In this document: positions 1 through 8,681 of the stretch, one piece after another
Layout of the letters: the number at the start of each line of letters is the position of its first letter
How positions within the stretch are numbered: the first letter of the stretch is position 1
Assembly (NCBI GenBank): GCA_002306315.1
Contig: DBRK01000035.1
Coordinates: 1-53,098, forward strand
Length of the DNA stretch: 53,098 nucleotides
Direction of reading: 5' to 3'
From: Patescibacteria group bacterium UBA1370
Lineage (GTDB): Bacteria; Patescibacteriota; Microgenomatia; UBA1400; PJMF01
Notes under the pieces: model-generated
Told to the model about the DNA's origin: nothing
The model's database searches: none
Seen by the model: the letters and a program-made list of their open reading frames with translations, nothing else
Made by a program: the position numbers and the translations under genes

Positions 1-896
1 CGGCGGGTGGGATCATCTTTGGGAAGATCCATATATTCAATCTTAAGTTCGGCATCCGGTCCGCGAACTGCTTCCTCAATAATCCGGGCAGTTTCCATGA
101 TGCTGTGTTCTTCAGGGTTTCCTAAGTTGACGGTTTCACCTTTGGCTTTATCCACACTCATCAACAACATTAAGCCTCTGACTAGATCGGACACGTAGCA
201 ATACGACCTGGTTTGTGAACCATCGCCATACACAGTCAGCGGTTCGCCTTTGAGCGCCTGCGTGGCTAGGTTGGGAATCACCCGGCCATCAGTGGGATCA
301 ATTCTGGGACCATAAGTGTTAAAAATCCGGGCTATCCTGACATCCATACTGTATTTCCGACTGAAGACGCCGCAGATTGCCTCGCCCATACGTTTGCTCT
401 CGTCATAGCAGGAGCGTTCACCGTTGGGATTGACGTTGCCCCAATAGCTTTCCGGCTGGGGATGCACCTCCGGATCGCCATAGACTTCTGAGGTGCTGGC
501 AAACAGAAACCTCGCCCCCGGATATTTTTGCTTCAAGTAGGTGAGTAAATTATGTGTTCCCACGGTATTGATCAAGTAGGTAGCCACCGGATGGGCTTGA
601 TACCGAGGCGGGCTAGCAGGAGAGGCCAGATGAAAAACCGCGTCCAAGTTAACTTCTACCGGCAGATATTCATCGGGAAATTTGCCGGCATCGGCTTGAA
701 CAAACTCGAACCTTTCGTGGCTGGATTTCTTAGCCTCAACATCATACAGATGCTGAAGATTTTCCATCCGGCCGGTGATGAGATTATCGACACCCAAAAC
801 TCGGGCTTCAGCAACCAATAGGGCATCAACCAGGTGCGAGCCAATAAAACCCGCAGCCCCGGTTACCAACACGGTTTTGTTTTTGAAGTAATCCAT
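1..896 (-). CDS. UDP-glucuronate decarboxylase-like SDR epimerase (3' end outside window)
   Basis: Extended short-chain dehydrogenase of the NAD-dependent epimerase/dehydratase family. Reading the minus strand from the ATG at 896 gives about 298 codons with no stop, so the C-terminus lies outside the window. Near the N-terminus is the Rossmann motif GAAGFIGSH. An STSEVYG stretch follows around residue 132 and the catalytic tyrosine/lysine motif CYDESK around residue 162. The context NPNGERSCYDESKR is typical of UDP-xylose synthase/UDP-glucuronate decarboxylases, which make UDP-xylose from UDP-glucuronate. A dTDP-glucose dehydratase or another epimerase is less likely. It is divergent from the glycosyltransferase at 1001 and probably supplies a nucleotide sugar to the glycan island. 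The fold is certain; the exact substrate is inferred. Confidence 0.85.
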   Translation of the reverse strand, partial: MDYFKNKTVLVTGAAGFIGSHLVDALLVAEARVLGVDNLITGRMENLQHLYDVEAKKSSHERFEFVQADAGKFPDEYLPVEVNLDAVFHLASPASPPRYQAHPVATYLINTVGTHNLLTYLKQKYPGARFLFASTSEVYGDPEVHPQPESYWGNVNPNGERSCYDESKRMGEAICGVFSRKYSMDVRIARIFNTYGPRIDPTDGRVIPNLATQALKGEPLTVYGDGSQTRSYCYVSDLVRGLMLLMSVDKAKGETVNLGNPEEHSIMETARIIEEAVRGPDAELKIEYMDLPKDDPTR

Positions 897-1000
897 ATAA
901 ATTTTCTAAAGAAGTTTGTCCTCAGCGGACTTTCAGGATATGATTATATGACTAAATTGCTCTGTCATCATTCTAGACATAAAAAAAGCCGCAGTACAGT

Positions 1001-2482
1001 ATGAAGAAATTACTACTCAACCAGCTCCCCGTTCTAAGCCTGATTGTTATTGCTCTCATGTTCCGCTTGCCGCAAATCAGCGGCTCGTTCAACAATCTGG
1101 AATCCGGCGCAGCCCTGAGATCTACCCAACCAGTAATGACGCAGCTTGCAGATTTCCGCGTGTTGTTGTCTCCCGTTTTTAGCCTGATTCTTTTTGTCAC
1201 TCAACTTGTTTCCCACCAGGAGTGGTGGCTGCGATTCTGGGTGGCGCTGATACCGGGATTAATTACCATTTTTGCCACTTATAAAATTGGCGAAAAACTG
1301 CACTCGCAACTTACAGCTACCTTGGCTGCTTTGCTCCTAGCCAGCAGTTCATTTCATATTTACTTTTCCCAAGAATTAAGACCTTTTGCCCTGACCGCAA
1401 TGATCGCAATGGTAGCCTGGTATTTAATCATTGAAGGCCGGCTCGGAGAAGATAGAAAGCGCTATTTGTTGTTTGGCTTGATATCTGTAGTCGGTATGCT
1501 GACTCAGCACACCTATCCTTATGTTTTTATTGCCCAGCTTGTTTATGTTTATTACCGGCAAAGAGAGTTCTTCTGGCCGGCTTTGATTGTCGGCGGTTTC
1601 TGCGCCATCGCGTTCCTGCTGCAAATCCCTATCCTAGTCAATGCTCTCAGGCAACTCCAGGAAATCCGCAGCGACTTGCCAGAAATTGACGAGGTGATAG
1701 TTTTGCCGGCGCAGAAATTCATACCATTTCTGATCGGTACTTTTGTGTACGGCGTGATGGAGTTTAATTTCACCCCGCTGCAGATTTTCCCGGGCATACT
1801 CATCATTATCATCGCTGGTGCTTTAACTATTATCAACTTGGCAACCATGAAGAAAAAAATCCAGCCAGCCATCGATTTTACTGCTATGTCATTCCTAATC
1901 CCGGTGGGATTGCTGCTGATGATAACATTATTTTTTCCGGTGATCCAACCCCGAGCAGTGTTGTTCCTGCTGCCGATTTTTTACATTTATATCAGTGCCA
2001 TTGCCTCGCCGCATCTGAGCCAGACTGTTGGTACCACTAGAGGTGGCTTATCTGTCTTGTTGCTGATTACCATTGCCCTGATCAACATCCGCAGCACGGT
2101 GGAATACAACATCACCCCCAAACTGCAGCGGGAAAACTGGCGCCAACTGGTAGCCAGGATTGAAGATCGTTTTCCCGACCACAATTCTTGTCTGGCATTT
2201 AAGCTTCCGGAAGCACCAGCGCCGGTAATTTGGTATACGCAGGATACTGATTATAAAAAATTGACCTTAGGCGAAAATCATGTTTCTCAGGTGCCTAACC
2301 TTAACACCCAATACGCGGCTGCAGACAGCTGCAATCGGGTGCTGCTTTTTGATTATCAGAGTCACATCACTGATCCGGAAAACAAAGTGGAAGAAACCAT
2401 TGGAAACTTAGGTTTCCGCGACGTTGGCCGACTCACCCAGCCGCTCATCGGCGATGTTCATGTGTATACACGCTCTTTTTAG
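1001..2482 (+). CDS. GT-C/GT39-like polytopic membrane glycosyltransferase
   Basis: Membrane protein of 493 residues with about ten hydrophobic segments and a soluble C-terminal part of roughly 110 residues. The segment YFSQELRPFAL around residue 125 is characteristic of the PMT/ArnT-like (GT39) group of lipid-phosphate-sugar-dependent transferases. The first extracytoplasmic loop carries Glu (NNLESGA) where the family usually has an acidic catalytic motif, so the active-site assignment is tentative. It probably transfers a polyprenyl-linked sugar to a glycan or protein on the outer face of the membrane. It opens the plus-strand glycan island, divergent from the epimerase gene, and is followed 15 nt later by a GT4 gene. 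The acceptor cannot be told from the sequence. Confidence 0.75.
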   Translation: MKKLLLNQLPVLSLIVIALMFRLPQISGSFNNLESGAALRSTQPVMTQLADFRVLLSPVFSLILFVTQLVSHQEWWLRFWVALIPGLITIFATYKIGEKLHSQLTATLAALLLASSSFHIYFSQELRPFALTAMIAMVAWYLIIEGRLGEDRKRYLLFGLISVVGMLTQHTYPYVFIAQLVYVYYRQREFFWPALIVGGFCAIAFLLQIPILVNALRQLQEIRSDLPEIDEVIVLPAQKFIPFLIGTFVYGVMEFNFTPLQIFPGILIIIIAGALTIINLATMKKKIQPAIDFTAMSFLIPVGLLLMITLFFPVIQPRAVLFLLPIFYIYISAIASPHLSQTVGTTRGGLSVLLLITIALINIRSTVEYNITPKLQRENWRQLVARIEDRFPDHNSCLAFKLPEAPAPVIWYTQDTDYKKLTLGENHVSQVPNLNTQYAAADSCNRVLLFDYQSHITDPENKVEETIGNLGFRDVGRLTQPLIGDVHVYTRSF

Positions 2483-2485
2483 GTT

Positions 2486-2491
2486 TAGAAT
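2486..2491 (+). promoter_or_regulatory. -10 element for a leaderless GT4 transcript
   Basis: TAGAAT ends exactly 6 nt before the ATG at 2498, so transcription would start at or next to the start codon. The upstream -35 (TGTATA at 2463-2468, 17 bp spacing) is weak. No Shine-Dalgarno sequence precedes this ATG. Confidence 0.5.
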
Positions 2492-2497
2492 GTAGGT

Positions 2498-3646
2498 ATG
2501 AAGGTTGGACTCGATATAACTCCAATTATTTATAGTCGCGGGGTTTCCCGCTACACTTCCAACCTGGCTATCAGTTTATTGGATTACACGGCTTTGTCGT
2601 TAAGTCTCTACGGCTCCAGTCTGCGAGGTTTTGCTCCTCTAAAATCTGCTGCCAAAAAGATCTCCAAGATTGCTCCTGGCCGGACCTCAGTGCAACTGCA
2701 ACATTATCCCCCGAGCGCCCTGGACTTGCTTTGGCGCCTAGGTGTGAACCGGCTGAGTAATCAACTGCCGGGTATCAAGGTTTTTCATTCCTGGGACTGG
2801 CTGCAGCCACCTGATACCAATTTTGCCCTAGTGTCTACTATTCATGACTTAGCCATGCTTAAATTTCCGGAAACAGCCCATCCTAAAATCCTGGCGATGC
2901 ACCGCCGCTCTTGGGAGATACTGAAAAAACGCCAGGCACACGTTATTGCTGTCAGCCGTACCACTAAGGCTGATATTGTCAGTCTGCTTGGTTATTCTTC
3001 CTACCTAGTGCATGTAGTTCATGAGGCGCTGCCTACCGAAGTGAGAATGGTGGCAGAAAAACTCACGGAAGAGAAGTATGACCGGATTAAAAACAAGTTG
3101 AAGCTGGATAAACCTTTTGTATTATTTGTTGGCACCCGGGAGCCGCGCAAAAATCTACTCAGGCTGATTAAAGCCTGGGAGCCGCTAGCTAACGATTTTG
3201 ATTTGCTGATAGCGGGCGAAGCTGGCTGGGATAAAACCAGTGAAGCCGATACTGTAACCACCCAAGAAAAAGGCCTGCGCTTCTTGGGCAGAGTGTCCGA
3301 TGAGGAACTGGCAGTTTTATACTCAGAGGCTGCTGTGTTTGCTTACCCCTCCCTCTATGAAGGTTTTGGTTTGCCTATTTTGGAAGCTTTCAGCTACGGG
3401 ACACCGGTCGTCACCTCCAATAATTCCGGGATGCAGGAAGTAGCAGGCAATGCCGCCGAATTGGTCGATCCTGAATCGGAAGAGAGCATCCGAGCTGGAT
3501 TAGAAAAGGTATTAAGCGAAACCGCCGGCGAACAGCAAAAACGGCTGCAGCGGATGATCATCAGGCAGCAGATGTTTAGCTGGCAAACAGTCGCCAGACA
3601 AACGTCCACAGTATACAAGAAAGCCGCCGAGGATTTCGCTTCTTAA
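2498..3646 (+). CDS. GT4 family glycosyltransferase
   Basis: GT-B fold retaining glycosyltransferase of 382 residues, a normal family length. The C-terminal Rossmann domain begins near the GTREPRKNL segment (about residue 211). The nucleotide-sugar site with the EX7E motif, YEGFGLPILEA, is near residue 288, followed by a glycine-rich GTPVV loop. There is no signal peptide or transmembrane helix, so it should act on the cytoplasmic face on a lipid-linked glycan. The start is the ATG preceded by a -10 element 6 nt upstream. It is followed within 10 nt by another GT4 gene that has an AAAGGA Shine-Dalgarno, suggesting co-transcription. Donor and acceptor are unknown. Confidence 0.88.
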   Translation: MKVGLDITPIIYSRGVSRYTSNLAISLLDYTALSLSLYGSSLRGFAPLKSAAKKISKIAPGRTSVQLQHYPPSALDLLWRLGVNRLSNQLPGIKVFHSWDWLQPPDTNFALVSTIHDLAMLKFPETAHPKILAMHRRSWEILKKRQAHVIAVSRTTKADIVSLLGYSSYLVHVVHEALPTEVRMVAEKLTEEKYDRIKNKLKLDKPFVLFVGTREPRKNLLRLIKAWEPLANDFDLLIAGEAGWDKTSEADTVTTQEKGLRFLGRVSDEELAVLYSEAAVFAYPSLYEGFGLPILEAFSYGTPVVTSNNSGMQEVAGNAAELVDPESEESIRAGLEKVLSETAGEQQKRLQRMIIRQQMFSWQTVARQTSTVYKKAAEDFAS

Positions 3647-3653
3647 AGGAAAA

Positions 3654-4838
3654 ATGATCAAGATAGCTATTGACGGTAACGAGGCCAACATCAGCAATCG
3701 GGTAGGCAGCAATGTTTATGCGTTTGAGTTATTAAGAAGCCTGGAAAAACTGACCCACTCCAACCAAAATATCGATTTTACAGTTTTGCTCCGCCAGCAA
3801 CCAATTACCGACCTGCCCAAAGCCAGGTTGCGATGGAACTATCGGGTAGTTGGTCCCAGTCGGTTATGGACACAATGGGCATTGCCGCTGCATCTTTTCG
3901 CCTATCGTCACCAGTATGATCTCCTGTTCAGTCCCGGTCATTATGCGCCGCATACCTGTCCGGTTCCGTATGTGTCCTCGATCATGGACACTGCTTATTT
4001 AGATTTTCCTGATCATTTCCGCAAGACTGATTTGTTCCAACTGACTTTTTGGACTAAGAGAGCTGTAAAAAATGCTGCCAAAATCGTCGCCATCAGCGAG
4101 GCTACCAAAGCCGATATTGTGCGACATTACCATAAAAAACCACAAGATATTGTGGTTATATACCCTGCGCACACCGTGAAAAGAATAATTTTCACAGAAG
4201 CGGAAAAGAGTAAATTTTTTAAACAAAACCGCATCTCCGAACCCTATATTTTGTTTGTCGGCACCATTCAGCCCCGCAAGAATTTGACCACCCTTGTAGA
4301 AGCTTTTGAGATTTTTACCCGCATGGCCGCCAGCCGTGCCCTAAAAACCAGCCGCCGCACCAGCACCAAAACCTGTTCCGTAGCACCTAAGCTGGTGTTG
4401 GCTGGTAAAACCGGCTGGATGGCTGACAGCACCCTGGAACGAATTGATGCTTCGCCCCTGAAACAACGGATTATCCTGACCGGTTTCGTGACTGAGGCGC
4501 AAAAACAGATGCTCTACAAGAATGCTCTGGCTAGTGTTCTCATCGGCACCCACGAAGGCTTTGGCATTCCGCCGCTGGAATCGTTGGCGCACCGGACGAT
4601 CCCAGTGGTATCAAATACAACTAGTCTGCCAGAGGTGGTGGGAGATGCCGGTTTGCAGGTGGACCCCACCAATGCCCAAGCAGTTGCTGATGCTCTTTGG
4701 CAGGTTTATACTCTGACTGCCCGCGAACGGGCTCTCTACCGCCGCAAGGCCGCAGATCAAGTGAAAAGATTTTCTTGGGATAAGTCAGCGCGCATAGTTC
4801 TCAATACTCTTGAGAGTGTGGCTGCAGATCACAAATGA
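3654..4838 (+). CDS. GT4 family glycosyltransferase
   Basis: GT-B retaining glycosyltransferase of 394 residues. The GTIQPRKNL segment near residue 202 and the EX7E motif HEGFGIPPLES near residue 298 mark the donor-binding domain. Between them, around residues 225-250, is a basic Ser/Thr/Arg-rich insertion not present in the preceding GT4 paralogue, probably a surface loop. AAAGGA lies just upstream of the ATG, so translation is Shine-Dalgarno led. The stop overlaps the start of ruvC by 4 nt (ATGA), so ruvC is probably translationally coupled to this gene although the two functions are unrelated. The sugar substrate is unknown. Confidence 0.87.
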   Translation: MIKIAIDGNEANISNRVGSNVYAFELLRSLEKLTHSNQNIDFTVLLRQQPITDLPKARLRWNYRVVGPSRLWTQWALPLHLFAYRHQYDLLFSPGHYAPHTCPVPYVSSIMDTAYLDFPDHFRKTDLFQLTFWTKRAVKNAAKIVAISEATKADIVRHYHKKPQDIVVIYPAHTVKRIIFTEAEKSKFFKQNRISEPYILFVGTIQPRKNLTTLVEAFEIFTRMAASRALKTSRRTSTKTCSVAPKLVLAGKTGWMADSTLERIDASPLKQRIILTGFVTEAQKQMLYKNALASVLIGTHEGFGIPPLESLAHRTIPVVSNTTSLPEVVGDAGLQVDPTNAQAVADALWQVYTLTARERALYRRKAADQVKRFSWDKSARIVLNTLESVAADHK

Positions 4839-5365
4839 ACAAATTCGCCCCGATAACCATCCTCAGCATCGACCCAGGCTACGACCGGGTGGGCTGGGCT
4901 ATTGGCGAGTTGTCTGGCACTAGCTATCATTTAATCAATTGCGGATGTATCGAAACCAACAACAAAGCTGATATATTTGCCCGCTACATACAAATTCAAG
5001 AAGAACTGGAAGGGATTATCAGCGCCCACCAACCAAAAATCGCCGCTCTAGAGACGCTTTATTTTTCCAAGAACCGCACTACCGCAATCAGAGCCAGTGA
5101 AGCCCGCGGCATCATCATCGCCACGCTTCTGAACCACCAACTTGAGCTCTTTGAATACAATCCCGGGGAAATCAAGCTCGCTGTCACCGGCTATGGCAAT
5201 GCTGATAAAAAAGCCGTGGAAAAAATGGTGCGCATGCAGACTCAAGTCAACCAAAACAAACTTCTCGATGATGCCTTGGATGCGGTGGCCGTCGGCATGA
5301 CACATGCGCTGACATCGCATGCACTCAGAACTAAAGCCGCCCTCAACAAAGCCGCTGGTTCGTAG
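4835..5365 (+). CDS. ruvC: Holliday junction resolvase RuvC
   Basis: Endonuclease that cuts four-way DNA junctions together with RuvAB. The 176-residue protein has the RNase H-like acidic active site: D13 in SIDPGYD, E73 in ALETLYF, and the C-terminal cluster D145/D146 and D149 in DDALDAVAVG. Length and motif spacing match typical RuvC (about 170 residues). It overlaps the upstream GT4 gene by 4 nt and is followed 12 nt later by ruvA, so the usual ruvC-ruvA-ruvB order is kept. Its last codons overlap the region that supplies the putative ruvA promoter. Confidence 0.96.
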   Translation: MNKFAPITILSIDPGYDRVGWAIGELSGTSYHLINCGCIETNNKADIFARYIQIQEELEGIISAHQPKIAALETLYFSKNRTTAIRASEARGIIIATLLNHQLELFEYNPGEIKLAVTGYGNADKKAVEKMVRMQTQVNQNKLLDDALDAVAVGMTHALTSHALRTKAALNKAAGS

Positions 5366-5371
5366 TATGCT
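5366..5371 (+). promoter_or_regulatory. -10 element for leaderless ruvA transcript
   Basis: TATGCT lies 6 nt upstream of the ruvA ATG at 5378. A TCAACA hexamer at 5343-5348 gives a 17 bp spacing and matches four of six -35 consensus bases. This would allow ruvAB to be expressed separately from the glycan genes. Confidence 0.5.
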
Positions 5372-5377
5372 TTGAGT

Positions 5378-5953
5378 ATGTTCGCCTTTCTTTCTGGCAA
5401 ACCAATTGTTCTCCGTGACAGGCTGATTCTCGACGTTAATGGCGTCGGTTACGACGTTGACGTCAGCACCGAGACACTGTCTGAGCTGATCGGCAATGAT
5501 CTTGCCTCCCTTTACATTTACACCTATGTCCGCGAGGATCGCATCGAACTTTATGGTTTTATCACACCGGAAGAAAAAGAGTTGTTCACCTTGCTGTTGG
5601 ATGTATCCGGAGTCGGGCCAAAAACAGCCCTGGCAATTGTCGGCCGGGGCACGCACGCCCTGATAGAGGCAGTGCAGCAAGCTAATGTTTCCTTTTTCAC
5701 CTCTGTTCCCAGAGTGGGCAAGAAATCAGCCCAAAAAATCATCATTGAACTAAAATCCAAACTCGGTGGCATCAAAGATTTGGACCTTGGCCCCAAGACA
5801 CCGCTGGAACAAGACATTGCCGAAGCCCTCACCACACTTGGTTTTTCGGACGCGGATATCAGTTCTGCCATGAGCAGCATGGATACCGAGAATATTTCTC
5901 TGGAACAAGGTGTTCAGCAAGCTATTAAATTGCTTGGATCGGCGAGAAAGTAA
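5378..5953 (+). CDS. ruvA: Holliday junction DNA helicase subunit RuvA
   Basis: Junction-binding subunit of the RuvAB branch-migration motor. The 191-residue protein begins MFAFLSGKPI and has the N-terminal OB fold with NGVGYDVDV. Two helix-hairpin-helix motifs follow (VSGVGPKTALAIV and VPRVGKKSAQKII). The C-terminal domain that contacts RuvB spans roughly residues 145-191. A TTG at 5372 is also in frame. ATG 5378 is preferred because it matches the usual RuvA N-terminus and sits 6 nt after a -10 element. ruvB follows after one base. Confidence 0.96.
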   Translation: MFAFLSGKPIVLRDRLILDVNGVGYDVDVSTETLSELIGNDLASLYIYTYVREDRIELYGFITPEEKELFTLLLDVSGVGPKTALAIVGRGTHALIEAVQQANVSFFTSVPRVGKKSAQKIIIELKSKLGGIKDLDLGPKTPLEQDIAEALTTLGFSDADISSAMSSMDTENISLEQGVQQAIKLLGSARK

Positions 5954-5954
5954 G

Positions 5955-6983
5955 ATGACACTTGATAACAACAACTTAGCTGTTTCGCCAACTCTCAGCC
6001 CGGAAGAGGAGGTGCTTTTTACTTCCCTCCGGGCAAATGATTGGGAAGAATTTTTTGGCCAGGAACAAATTAAACAATCCCTGCGCATTGCTATCAAGGC
6101 TGCCAAACAACGCAGTGAGTCGATGGATCACACGCTCTTGTACGGGCCACCGGGGTTGGGGAAGACGACTTTGTCTCACATTATCGCCAAAGAGTTGGGA
6201 GTTAACATCAAAATTACGTCTGGCACCGCCCTAACAAAAGCCGGAGACCTGGCGGCAATTTTGACAAATTTAGAACCTGGGGACATCTTGTTTGTGGACG
6301 AAATCCACCGCCTGCCCAAAAATGTTGAAGAAACCCTTTATCCGGCCATGGAAGATTTTGCCCTTGATATTGTTATCGGCAAAGGTCCATCAGCCCGGAC
6401 AATCCGCCTGGATTTACCGAAGTTCACCCTGGTCGGGGCGACCACCCGGTTTGGGTTGCTGGCAGGGCCATTTCGAGACCGTTTTGGTTTGATTCACAGG
6501 TTGCAGTACTATCCCCCCGAAACTCTAGCGACGATTATGTTGAAAGCTGCCAAAAAGCTATCCATCAAGGTCACGCCAGAAGCTGCCGAGGAAATCTCCA
6601 AACGCTCCCGTGGCACACCGCGGGTTGCCTTGAAGCTCCTCAAGCGCGTCCGTGATTATGTCCAAGTAGATGGCCGTGACTTGATTGAACCCACCGATGT
6701 TGATCGCGCTCTGGAGATGTTTGCCATCGATAGGATGGGGTTGAGCGACTCGGATCGGCGTTTTCTGGTGCAGATAATAGAAAAACATCATGGTGGTCCG
6801 GTAGGCTTGTCCACGATTGCCGCCACCCTCAATGAAGATGCCCTGACAATTGAGGAAGTGCTCGAACCATACTTGCTGCAAACTGGCTTAATCCAGCGCA
6901 CACCTCAGGGCAGGGTCATCACCAAAGCCGGCTACGAACATGTGGGTTTGCCTTATCCCGAAAGCAAACTCAAAAGAAAATAA
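5955..6983 (+). CDS. ruvB: Holliday junction branch-migration ATPase RuvB
   Basis: AAA+ motor that drives branch migration with RuvA. The protein has 342 residues from ATG 5955. Walker A GPPGLGKTT lies at about residues 63-71 and Walker B with DEIHR near residue 115. Sensor 1 is in the GATTR segment, and a winged-helix DNA-binding domain at the C-terminus ends in the usual GLPYP region. An upstream in-frame GTG at 5910 would add 15 residues overlapping ruvA. It is rejected because the ATG directly after the ruvA stop gives the standard RuvB N-terminus. This completes a ruvCAB cluster inside a glycan island. Confidence 0.96.
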   Translation: MTLDNNNLAVSPTLSPEEEVLFTSLRANDWEEFFGQEQIKQSLRIAIKAAKQRSESMDHTLLYGPPGLGKTTLSHIIAKELGVNIKITSGTALTKAGDLAAILTNLEPGDILFVDEIHRLPKNVEETLYPAMEDFALDIVIGKGPSARTIRLDLPKFTLVGATTRFGLLAGPFRDRFGLIHRLQYYPPETLATIMLKAAKKLSIKVTPEAAEEISKRSRGTPRVALKLLKRVRDYVQVDGRDLIEPTDVDRALEMFAIDRMGLSDSDRRFLVQIIEKHHGGPVGLSTIAATLNEDALTIEEVLEPYLLQTGLIQRTPQGRVITKAGYEHVGLPYPESKLKRK

Positions 6984-7024
6984 CTCAGCGCTTAAGACCG
7001 TTCCTGTTTGCCGTCAAGTTCTGC

Positions 7025-7030
7025 TACAAT
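7025..7030 (+). promoter_or_regulatory. -10 element for leaderless acyltransferase transcript
   Basis: TACAAT ends 6 nt before the ATG at 7037 in the 53-nt gap after ruvB. No good -35 at proper spacing was seen: TTGCCG at 7008-7013 is only 11 bp away. The hexamer position matches the leaderless pattern seen elsewhere in the window. Confidence 0.5.
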
Positions 7031-7036
7031 GGCTCC

Positions 7037-7648
7037 ATGAGCAGCACATCCTTGACGGGACGCCGATCCCTGCCGGAAAAAATTACTAATCGCCTAGCCA
7101 CAATTTGGCTGGAGGTTGTCACCGGTATTCTTTGGTGGGGGGTAGGGTGGTATCCCTCTCATTTGGTAAGACGATTTTTTTATCGACTGGCCGGCATGAA
7201 AATCGGCCGGGGAAGCACAATCCACATGATGGCAAGAATTTATGATCCCCGGAATATTATTATCGGTGAGGACACTCTGATTGGTGAAAAAGCCACGTTG
7301 GACGGCCGGAGACAGCTTAAAGACTCGCATGGCGGTCTGGAGATCGGCAGCCATGTTGATATCGCTTCCGAGGTCATGATTTGGACCAGTGAACACGATC
7401 TGGCGGATCCGGATATGCGACCAATTGAGGAGAAGGTGGTTATCGAAGATTATGTTTTCATTGGACCCCGGGCGATAATTCTTCCTGGAGTAAGAGTCGG
7501 CAAAGGAGCGGTAGTGGCTGCCGGCGCAGTGGTGACCAAGGACGTTGAGCCTTTTAGTATTGTTGCCGGTGTACCAGCCAAACCAATAGGCACTCGCCAA
7601 AACCAAAACCCTGACTATAAACTCGGCCGGCCACGATTGTTTCAATAA
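7037..7648 (+). CDS. Left-handed beta-helix (hexapeptide) acyltransferase, WbbJ/maltose O-acetyltransferase-like
   Basis: Probable O-acetyltransferase acting on a glycan sugar with acetyl-CoA as donor. The 203-residue protein has imperfect hexapeptide repeats (for example IIIGEDTLIGEKA, VVIEDYVFIGPRAIILPGV and VGKGAVVAAGAVV). A likely catalytic histidine is in SEHD near residue 118. The C-terminal AGVPAKPIG signature is typical of the family. The N-terminal 60 residues contain a hydrophobic stretch (WLEVVTGILWWGVGW) that may form an amphipathic or membrane-associated helix. It starts a new run of glycan genes after ruvB and is followed 2 nt later by a GT2 gene. Confidence 0.88.
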   Translation: MSSTSLTGRRSLPEKITNRLATIWLEVVTGILWWGVGWYPSHLVRRFFYRLAGMKIGRGSTIHMMARIYDPRNIIIGEDTLIGEKATLDGRRQLKDSHGGLEIGSHVDIASEVMIWTSEHDLADPDMRPIEEKVVIEDYVFIGPRAIILPGVRVGKGAVVAAGAVVTKDVEPFSIVAGVPAKPIGTRQNQNPDYKLGRPRLFQ

Positions 7649-7650
7649 AT

Positions 7651-8679
7651 ATGAAAAAATCCGATTGCATCCTCTCGATGATTATTGTTTCCTACAACAC
7701 CAAAGAGTTGACGTTTGATTGCCTGGATTCCGTGGCCCGTGACCTACGCCGGTCGGTAACACTGTTGCCTGCAACCGAGATGATCGTCATTGACAATAAA
7801 TCAACCGATGGCTCGGTTGAAGCAATTAAACAATTTGCCAAAGAAAATAAAGATATCAAGATCACCTTGATAGAAAATCCCAAAAACACGGGTTTTGCTG
7901 CCGCCAATAATCTGGGCATTGCCAAAGCTAAAGGCCGTTATCTGTTACTCCTTAACTCCGACACCTATGTTCAAGCCGGGGCGCTGGAGCAGCTGGTAAT
8001 GAGTTTCGAAGTCCTTCCACAAGACAACACTTCAAGTGTCCTATCTTCTGAGCCGAGAAAACTCAATAGACTGGGGATCCTGGCTGCCACCTTAATAAAC
8101 AAGGACGGCACCTATCAACCTCAGGGCGGTGGTTTTCCCAACTTGCTGAGCATCATGAATCACATGCTGCTTCTTGATGACCTGCCGCTGATTGGCAAGT
8201 TTTTGCCCTCAACTCAGCACACCGGCCACAACGGCCGGGGTTTTAGTCTAAATGAACCAATTCAGAGCATGGAACTGCGACAGCGGGACTGGGTAGCTGG
8301 CACCGCCATGATGATCCACCGTGAGGTGATTGACGAAATCGGCAACCTGGACGAGCATTTGTTTATGTACGGAGAAGATGTGGAATTTTGCATGCGGGCG
8401 CGTAAACATCACTGGGATATTGCCGAACACCCGGGAGCCAGAATAACCCACTTCCGCAGCCAGAGTTCCTCAAAAACCAATGCTATCGTTGGCGAATTTA
8501 AAGGTTATTATTACATTTGGTCAAAACACAAACCGCTGTGGCAGGAGCCATTTTTGAAATTTTTCTTGCAGGTTGGCGCGCTGCTCAGGAAAACAATTTT
8601 TGGTAAAATTGCCGGCAAAGCAGACTTGGCTGACGCCTACCAGCAAGCCCTTCTAGCCATACCTAGAAACAGGAGATAA
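7651..8679 (+). CDS. GT2 family glycosyltransferase (rhamnosyltransferase-like)
   Basis: Inverting GT-A glycosyltransferase of 342 residues. The N-terminus SMIIVSYNTKEL is the nucleotide-binding strand. A metal-binding DxD-type motif occurs in LLLLNSDTY near residue 100, and the acceptor-side motif MYGEDVEFCMRARK lies near residue 235, as in WbbL-like rhamnosyltransferases. The C-terminus has a hydrophobic stretch that may associate with the membrane. It lies between the hexapeptide acyltransferase and the O-antigen ligase-like gene, which suggests assembly of a repeating surface glycan. The sugar specificity is not certain. Confidence 0.87.
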   Translation: MKKSDCILSMIIVSYNTKELTFDCLDSVARDLRRSVTLLPATEMIVIDNKSTDGSVEAIKQFAKENKDIKITLIENPKNTGFAAANNLGIAKAKGRYLLLLNSDTYVQAGALEQLVMSFEVLPQDNTSSVLSSEPRKLNRLGILAATLINKDGTYQPQGGGFPNLLSIMNHMLLLDDLPLIGKFLPSTQHTGHNGRGFSLNEPIQSMELRQRDWVAGTAMMIHREVIDEIGNLDEHLFMYGEDVEFCMRARKHHWDIAEHPGARITHFRSQSSSKTNAIVGEFKGYYYIWSKHKPLWQEPFLKFFLQVGALLRKTIFGKIAGKADLADAYQQALLAIPRNRR

Positions 8680-8681
8680 AC

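Noticed and set aside
5048..5680. 210-codon open frame on the minus strand across ruvC and ruvA
   Set aside because: It lies antisense to two clearly conserved genes, shows no protein-like motifs and has no promoter or Shine-Dalgarno.
7008..7013. TTGCCG as -35 for the acyltransferase promoter
   Set aside because: Spacing to TACAAT is only 11 bp, too short for a sigma-70-type promoter.
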